From assembly GCA_905215845.1 (NCBI GenBank), contig CAJMRU010000027.1, forward strand, positions 1 to 8,531: a stretch of DNA of 8,531 nt, in the 5' to 3' direction. The stretch comes from an uncultured bacterium (GTDB lineage: Bacteria; Bacillota; Clostridia; TANB77; CAG-508). Each line of letters starts with the position of its first letter. The first letter of the stretch is position 1. The notes below the pieces were generated by a model. It saw nothing but the letters and a program-made list of their open reading frames with translations, made no database searches and was not told the origin of the DNA. Below, one piece after another: positions 5,998 through 8,531 of this stretch. Made by a program: the position numbers and the translations under genes.

Positions 5998-6228
5998 CTA
6001 ATCCCATAATGTTATATTGTGATTTAAATATGTTTCTTGATAATAATCTATTGCTTCTTGATCTCCAGAATTTACTTTTTGTTGTAGCTGATACCTCCAA
6101 GTTGTAAGATATTTTTCTGGATACTGTATAAGTTCTATTGACATAAAAATCATAATTACTGTTAATATTATTGTAATCACTATTGTGGATATCGCTTTTA
6201 TAAATTTCTTTTTATTAACAATTTTCAT
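5998..6228 (-). CDS. Small single-pass membrane protein, 76 aa
   Basis: The product has a basic start (MKIVNKKKFIK), one strongly hydrophobic segment at about residues 12-33 rich in Ile, Val, Thr and Met, and a soluble tail of about 42 residues (YPEKYLTTWRYQLQQKVNSG and beyond). The charge pattern predicts the short N-terminus inside and the tail outside. No family is recognised. In this position, early in the lytic operon, a role at the host membrane is possible but unproven. I chose the ATG at 6228 because AGGTGG sits six bases upstream. A further in-frame start at 6261 would overlap the excisionase-like gene by 47 bases and lacks such a site. Overlap with the upstream gene is 14 bases. Confidence 0.72.
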   Translation of the reverse strand: MKIVNKKKFIKAISTIVITIILTVIMIFMSIELIQYPEKYLTTWRYQLQQKVNSGDQEAIDYYQETYLNHNITLWD

Positions 6229-6424
6229 TAAAATCCACCTCTTTCTTTCCCACATACTCATAAACTTTTATAGGAACAATATCATAGCTCCATTTTCCAT
6301 CTGGTTTTTGTACTGCACTGCCAAATGGTAGCCTTTGTTGTTGTAGTCCTAATCTGACATATTGAACACTTTTATGAATTATTTTCGCAGCTTCCTGAGG
6401 TGTCATTTCTGCCTTTTTTCCCAT
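6215..6424 (-). CDS. Excisionase-like helix-turn-helix protein
   Basis: This 69-aa protein has a winged helix-turn-helix of the excisionase/MerR type. TPQEAAKIIHKSVQYVRLGLQQ (about residues 8-29) forms the helices, followed by QRLPFG and a wing (QKPDGKWSYDI, 39-49), a pattern common in clostridial phages and integrative elements. Such proteins bind near the attachment site and bias the integrase toward excision; some act as transcription regulators instead. Its place directly after the Cro-like gene, transcribed away from the integrase, fits expression only in the lytic state. The ATG at 6424 follows AAGGAGG at nine bases, and this site directly follows the TAA of a 12-codon mini-ORF. Confidence 0.78.
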   Translation of the reverse strand: MGKKAEMTPQEAAKIIHKSVQYVRLGLQQQRLPFGSAVQKPDGKWSYDIVPIKVYEYVGKKEVDFNENC

Positions 6425-6436
6425 TTTCTTTCCTCC

Positions 6437-6475
6437 TTATTTTTGTGTGTCGTCTCGCATTTTTATATTTTTCAT
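6437..6475 (-). CDS. 12-codon mini-ORF, possible leader peptide
   Basis: MKNIKMRDDTQK is encoded from the ATG at 6475 to the TAA at 6437-6439. AAAGGAG lies five bases upstream, directly after the TAG of the Cro-like gene, and the TAA is directly followed by the GGAGG of the excisionase-like gene. The codons for MRDDTQ lie in the 16-bp sequence repeated at 7704-7719. It may serve as a leader or coupling peptide for the excisionase-like gene. Its small size leaves chance as an alternative. Confidence 0.4.
   Translation of the reverse strand: MKNIKMRDDTQK
6444..6459 (-). repeat. 16-bp inverted repeat, left copy
   Basis: TGTGTGTCGTCTCGCA on the + strand is the exact reverse complement of 7704-7719. 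It lies between the Cro-like and excisionase-like genes and is GC-rich (9 of 16) in an AT-rich setting. In the leftward RNA it reads UGCGAGACGACACACA, the same sequence that the rightward RNA carries at the other copy. Confidence 0.8.
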
Positions 6476-6487
6476 ATTTTCTCCTTT

Positions 6488-6709
6488 CTATTCTACTTTT
6501 TGTAGAGTGTTAGGTAAAATAATATAATCCTTTGAAATTCTATATAAATTACAAAGGTCATCAAATTCTGAAATTTTCATAGATGTTCTTCCTTTTTCCC
6601 AATTAATTATTGTGCTTTTACTTTTCTGCATTTTTTCTGCCACCTCATCTAGTGAAAAACCTGCATTTACTCTTGCTGCAGTTAATGTTATCTGTAGTTT
6701 CTTTTCCAT
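6488..6709 (-). CDS. Cro-like XRE family repressor
   Basis: This 73-aa protein is one XRE helix-turn-helix domain (about residues 8-62). LTAARVNAGFSLDEVAEKMQ and KSKSTIINWEKGRTS form the first four helices, and ISEFDDLCNLYRISKDYI completes the fold. It has no dimerisation or peptidase domain, as expected for a Cro-type lytic repressor. It is the first gene of the leftward operon, about 26 bases from the predicted transcription start. AAAGGAAGTG lies upstream of the ATG at 6709. It should bind the same operators as the divergent CI-type repressor. Unusually, its last codons (LQKVE-stop) are encoded by a copy of the operator itself. Confidence 0.85.
   Translation of the reverse strand: MEKKLQITLTAARVNAGFSLDEVAEKMQKSKSTIINWEKGRTSMKISEFDDLCNLYRISKDYIILPNTLQKVE
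6489..6506. promoter_or_regulatory. Operator copy inside the 3' end of the Cro-like gene
   Basis: The 18 bases TATTCTACTTTTTGTAGA are identical to 6746-6763, the operator of the main leftward promoter. Flanking bases keep a weak promoter shape on the - strand: CTAACA and TAGAAA stand at the places of TTGACA and TATAAT with the same 17-base spacing. It could be a second repressed promoter for the excisionase-like gene, or a roadblock site. Confidence 0.6.
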
Positions 6710-6741
6710 TTTTTCTTCACTTCCTTTCTTGATTTGTCCAC

Positions 6742-6770
6742 ATTATATTCTACTTTTTGTAGAATGTCAA
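6742..6770 (-). promoter_or_regulatory. Consensus leftward (lytic) promoter
   Basis: On the - strand TTGACA (6770-6765) and TATAAT (6747-6742) are separated by exactly 17 bases, a perfect housekeeping sigma factor consensus. The predicted start is near 6735, about 26 bases before the Cro-like ATG. The spacer is the palindrome TTCTACAAAAAGTAGAA, so a bound repressor would directly exclude RNA polymerase. Confidence 0.88.
6747..6765. promoter_or_regulatory. Operator O1 in the lytic promoter spacer
   Basis: ATTCTACTTTTTGTAGAAT is a perfect 7-bp-arm palindrome with a 5-base centre, centred on 6756. It fills the spacer of the leftward promoter and touches one base of each hexamer. It is the best-matching site of the set and the likely main target of the CI-type repressor. 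Confidence 0.8.
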
Positions 6771-6785
6771 TACTAAAAGTAGAAA
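6769..6785. promoter_or_regulatory. Operator O2 between the two promoters
   Basis: The 17-base sequence here is the exact reverse complement of 6809-6825 (TTTCTACTTTTAGTATT). Its core is centred on 6776, 20 bp from O1, or about two helical turns, so repressor dimers could bind side by side. It overlaps two bases of the leftward -35. Confidence 0.75.
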
Positions 6786-6801
6786 TTTTTTTACTTTTTT
6801 A

Positions 6802-6830
6802 TTGCTTTTTTCTACTTTTAGTATTATAAT
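6802..6830 (+). promoter_or_regulatory. Rightward (repressor) promoter
   Basis: TTGCTT (6802-6807), a 17-base spacer and TATAAT (6825-6830) precede the CI-type gene with a leader of about 25 bases. The -10 is perfect and the -35 is weak, so this promoter should be weaker than the leftward one unless helped by bound repressor at O2. Confidence 0.75.
6809..6825. promoter_or_regulatory. Operator O3 in the repressor promoter spacer
   Basis: TTTCTACTTTTAGTATT, centred on 6818, lies between the -35 and -10 of the rightward promoter, 42 bp (about four turns) from O2. Binding here would shut off the CI-type gene, giving either autoregulation or repression by the Cro-like protein. Confidence 0.75.
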
Positions 6831-6861
6831 ATAGGCAAATGTAAGAAAGCGAGGTTTTTTT

Positions 6862-7404
6862 ATGCAACAAGTAGATGATAAATATAAAAAAGTTTTTTCA
6901 AAAAATTTAAACTATTATATGAATCTAAAAGGAAAAACTCAAACTGATATTGTATATGATTTAGGTATTAATAAATCCGCTATTTCAAGTTGGTGTTTAG
7001 GAACTCGTTTACCTAGAATGAATAAAGTTGAAATGCTGGCAGAATATCTAAACATTAATGTGTCTGATTTAATAGAAGGAAGCTGTGAAGATAATAATTA
7101 TTTTGAATTTATATCTGAAGATGATGCTATGTTTCCACTTCTTGATATTGGAGATATTGCTCTTATATATAAACAAAATGAAATTGATAATATTTTAACA
7201 CCAAATAAAGGAACATATCTTATAAAACTATCTGGAAAAAATACTATTAGAAAAATTGAATTAAGTAATGATAAAAAGTCTTATACTTTAATAGCGATGA
7301 ATGCTTACTATAAAATTATAAGTATTCCTAAAGATCAACTTTATAATGAAATACAAGTAATAGGAAAAGTTGTAAAAGCAGAAAATCAAAGTGCTTTTAA
7401 ATAG
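6862..7404 (+). CDS. CI-type repressor with S24-like domain lacking catalytic residues
   Basis: This 180-aa protein joins an XRE helix-turn-helix (about 10-71, with TQTDIVYDLGINKSAISSW as the DNA-binding part) to a LexA/CI-like S24 domain (about 80-172). In the S24 signature, where the nucleophile serine is expected in a DDSM-like context, the sequence reads DDAMFP with A89. The expected lysine in the later TxK strand aligns with R130 (TIRKI). No Ala-Gly or Cys-Gly cleavage pair is seen in the very short linker (71-80). Autocleavage through RecA therefore seems unlikely, and the domain probably serves for dimerisation only. It should hold the prophage silent through O1-O3. The start follows GCGAGG at seven bases. 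Confidence 0.85.
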   Translation: MQQVDDKYKKVFSKNLNYYMNLKGKTQTDIVYDLGINKSAISSWCLGTRLPRMNKVEMLAEYLNINVSDLIEGSCEDNNYFEFISEDDAMFPLLDIGDIALIYKQNEIDNILTPNKGTYLIKLSGKNTIRKIELSNDKKSYTLIAMNAYYKIISIPKDQLYNEIQVIGKVVKAENQSAFK

Positions 7405-7420
7405 AAGGGAAGTGAATATA

Positions 7421-7681
7421 ATGTTTTGTTATAATTGTGGAAAGGAAATAGATGACAAAGCTGTTGTTTGCATAAATTGTGGTGTAGAAACAAAAAATAT
7501 GAAATCAAATACTGATAAAAATATTGTTATCAACAACAGTTCCTCTTCTTCATCAAGTGCTACAAATCCTAACAATAAAACTAAAAAGAAATACAACTTT
7601 TTATTAGACTTGCTTTTAATCTGTTGTACTGGTGGCTTATGGATTATTTGGATGATTGTTCGTCCAAAATATGAATATTAA
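7421..7681 (+). CDS. Zinc-ribbon, poly-serine, membrane-anchored small protein
   Basis: This 86-aa protein has an N-terminal zinc ribbon (C3, C6, C17, C20 in CYNCG and CINCG), a polar linker with seven serines in a row (40-46), a basic stretch (KTKKK, 53-57) and a hydrophobic segment at 60-80 containing CCTGGLWIIWMIV, then RPKYEY. Proteins of this layout are common in Firmicutes and their prophages. The function is not known. Lying just behind the repressor in the lysogeny operon, it should be made in the prophage state, where membrane superinfection-exclusion proteins are often found. I chose the ATG at 7421 (GAAGGGAAGTG upstream) over a GTG at 7391 that overlaps the repressor end without a binding site. 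Confidence 0.78.
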   Translation: MFCYNCGKEIDDKAVVCINCGVETKNMKSNTDKNIVINNSSSSSSSATNPNNKTKKKYNFLLDLLLICCTGGLWIIWMIVRPKYEY

Positions 7682-7685
7682 AAAA

Positions 7686-7726
7686 CGGACAATGTGTTTC
7701 ATTTGCGAGACGACACACATTATCCG
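7686..7726 (+). other. Stem-loop in the gap before the integrase
   Basis: CGGACAATGTGT (7686-7697) and ACACATTATCCG (7715-7726) pair over 12 bp with one C-A mismatch and a 17-base loop that shows most of the repeated 16-mer. It begins four bases after the stop of the zinc-ribbon gene. No T-tract follows, so it is not a standard terminator. A small second hairpin, CACTT-CGAA-AAGTG, follows at 7737-7750. Confidence 0.5.
7704..7719 (+). repeat. 16-bp inverted repeat, right copy
   Basis: TGCGAGACGACACACA is the exact reverse complement of 6444-6459. It lies between the zinc-ribbon gene and the integrase gene, partly in the loop and partly in the 3' arm of the stem-loop at 7686-7726. Together the two copies enclose the Cro-like gene, the switch, the CI-type gene and the zinc-ribbon gene. 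Confidence 0.8.
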
Positions 7727-7820
7727 AGGATGCAACCACTTCGAAAAGTGATTACTTTTGTATTATATACAAAAAGCTTTCATTTTTCAAGTGTTATTAA
7801 TGAAAAAATGGAGGTTTTTT

Positions 7821-8531
7821 ATGAAAAGAGCAAATGGTACAGGAACAGTTGTTAAACTGTCTGGAAACAGAAGAAAACCCTGGATGGTCAAAGTTCCAGA
7901 ATATAATACATTTAGTAGTTTTACTGGTCGTCAAATTCCTATTGGATATTTTTCTACTAGACCGGAGGCAGATTTCTGCTTGGCAGAATATAATAAGTCT
8001 CATGGAATATATGATGCAGATAAAATGCAATATACTTTTGCAGATGTATATAATGATTTTAAACGAGAAAAATTCCCTACTAAAGAAGAACAAAAAATAA
8101 TGAAAGAAACTAGAAAAAAAATAATAGGTAAATTGGGAATATCTAATATGTGGCAAATATCAGGTTCTTATAAAAATTCTCAATTATTATGGAATAGAAA
8201 ATATGTTGATTTGCGAAAGCATGATTTTGAATCCGTTGTATATTCTGTAAAAGATTTAAGCCCTTCAAAACTTAATCATATTATATCTTTTTTCAGAAAA
8301 ATGGATCAATATGCAATGGAGCAAGGGATTATTACAATGGGATATGCACAATTTTTAGAGATTATTCCTGAAGAAGTACAGAGACCAAAAGTTCCATTTA
8401 GTACTGCAGAAATTGAAAAAATATGGGAACACCAAGGTAATATAATAGCTGATATTGTATTAGTATTATTATATACTTGTATGAGAATTAATGAATTACT
8501 AGAACTAGAAACAAAAAATATTTTATTAGAT
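7821..8531 (+). CDS. int: Tyrosine integrase, N-terminal part, cut by window edge
   Basis: The frame is open from the ATG at 7821 (GGAGG at six to seven bases) to the last base, 237 codons, without a stop. The start GTGTVVKLSGNRRKPWMVKV with RQIPIGYFSTRPEADFCLAEY (residues 6-57) is the AP2-like arm-binding domain of phage and Tn916-type integrases. A helical core-binding region follows (about 70-180). After PFSTAEIEKIWEH the catalytic domain begins, with the first active-site arginine R222 in YTCMRINELLELE. The His/Arg box and the tyrosine lie beyond the window. The enzyme would integrate and, with an excisionase, excise the element. No attachment site is seen on the left side; it is expected to the right of the gene. 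Confidence 0.92.
   Translation, partial: MKRANGTGTVVKLSGNRRKPWMVKVPEYNTFSSFTGRQIPIGYFSTRPEADFCLAEYNKSHGIYDADKMQYTFADVYNDFKREKFPTKEEQKIMKETRKKIIGKLGISNMWQISGSYKNSQLLWNRKYVDLRKHDFESVVYSVKDLSPSKLNHIISFFRKMDQYAMEQGIITMGYAQFLEIIPEEVQRPKVPFSTAEIEKIWEHQGNIIADIVLVLLYTCMRINELLELETKNILLD

Noticed and set aside
7691..7751. Tiny frame of 19 codons starting ATG TGT TTC over the right 16-mer, with Cys and His residues
   Set aside because: It has no ribosome binding site, and the zinc-finger look rests on few residues.
7731..7752. TTCGAAA within a small hairpin, like a tRNA T-arm
   Set aside because: No acceptor, D or anticodon arm can be drawn around it.
7679..7799. Open frame continuing 39 codons past the TAA of the zinc-ribbon gene, with a hairpin four bases after the stop
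   Set aside because: UAA is the least leaky stop, the added sequence resembles no domain, and such a run can occur by chance. The hairpin is listed as an RNA feature only.
7834..8100. An 88-codon + strand frame starting at 7834
   Set aside because: It lies inside the integrase gene in another frame; the integrase frame from 7821 has the ribosome binding site and clear family motifs.
1..8531. An integrative conjugative element of the Tn916 kind, suggested by the integrase and excisionase-like proteins
   Set aside because: No conjugation gene is present, and the Gp157, DUF669, AAA, Cro-like and CI-type set is that of a siphophage early region. A phage-derived satellite cannot be excluded from this window alone.
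1..8531. CRISPR arrays, rRNA genes, insertion sequences
   Set aside because: No regularly spaced repeats, no rRNA-like stretches and no transposase were found on either strand.

Overview
The window looks like the left-arm control and replication region of an integrated or temperate siphophage (or a close phage-derived element) from a low-GC Firmicute, most likely a clostridium-like host. The DNA is strongly AT-rich. Nearly every gene has a clear AGGAGG-type ribosome binding site, and genes are packed with overlapping stops and starts. The gene content is that of a siphophage early region: tyrosine integrase, two opposed XRE repressors, an excisionase-like protein, Gp157, an AAA ATPase, a DUF669 protein, a CHC2 zinc-finger protein and a DUF927 ATPase. 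No structural or conjugation genes are visible.

Layout from right to left. At 7821-8531 a tyrosine integrase gene runs off the right edge. At 7421-7681 is a small zinc-ribbon/membrane protein, and at 6862-7404 a CI-type repressor; these three read rightward as the lysogeny side. At 6710-6861 is the genetic switch: a consensus leftward promoter and a rightward promoter, each with a palindromic operator (core TACTTTTWGTA) inside its spacer, plus a third operator between them. At 6488-6709 a Cro-like repressor starts a leftward operon that continues without a strand change to position 131. In order it holds a 12-codon mini-ORF, an excisionase-like gene, a one-pass membrane protein, three small genes (37, 49 and 69 aa), Gp157, a double zinc-ribbon protein, a 78-aa protein, the AAA ATPase, three small genes (46, 68 and 59 aa), DUF669, CHC2 and DUF927. 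Positions 1-130 hold a tandem 11-bp repeat with an inverted partner and no gene.

How it should work (inference). The CI-type protein and the Cro-like protein compete for the shared operators and decide between rightward lysogeny transcription and the leftward lytic operon. When leftward transcription is on, the excisionase-like protein is made first and the replication/recombination set last: Gp157, AAA (possibly Sak4-like), DUF669 as likely single-strand binding protein, CHC2 as a primase zinc domain and DUF927 as the helicase-type motor. No catalytic primase (TOPRIM or archaeo-eukaryotic type) is visible.

Points most worth a second look: an exact 16-bp GC-rich inverted repeat that brackets precisely the immunity cassette (6444-6459 and 7704-7719); SSB-like C-terminal tails (DDLPF and EDLPF) on both DUF669 and DUF927; a CI-type repressor whose S24 catalytic positions appear to be Ala and Arg; and an extra operator/promoter-like copy in the last codons of the Cro-like gene. 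Five small genes, including the mini-ORF, are read directly from the sequence and would be missed by a length cutoff near 65 codons.
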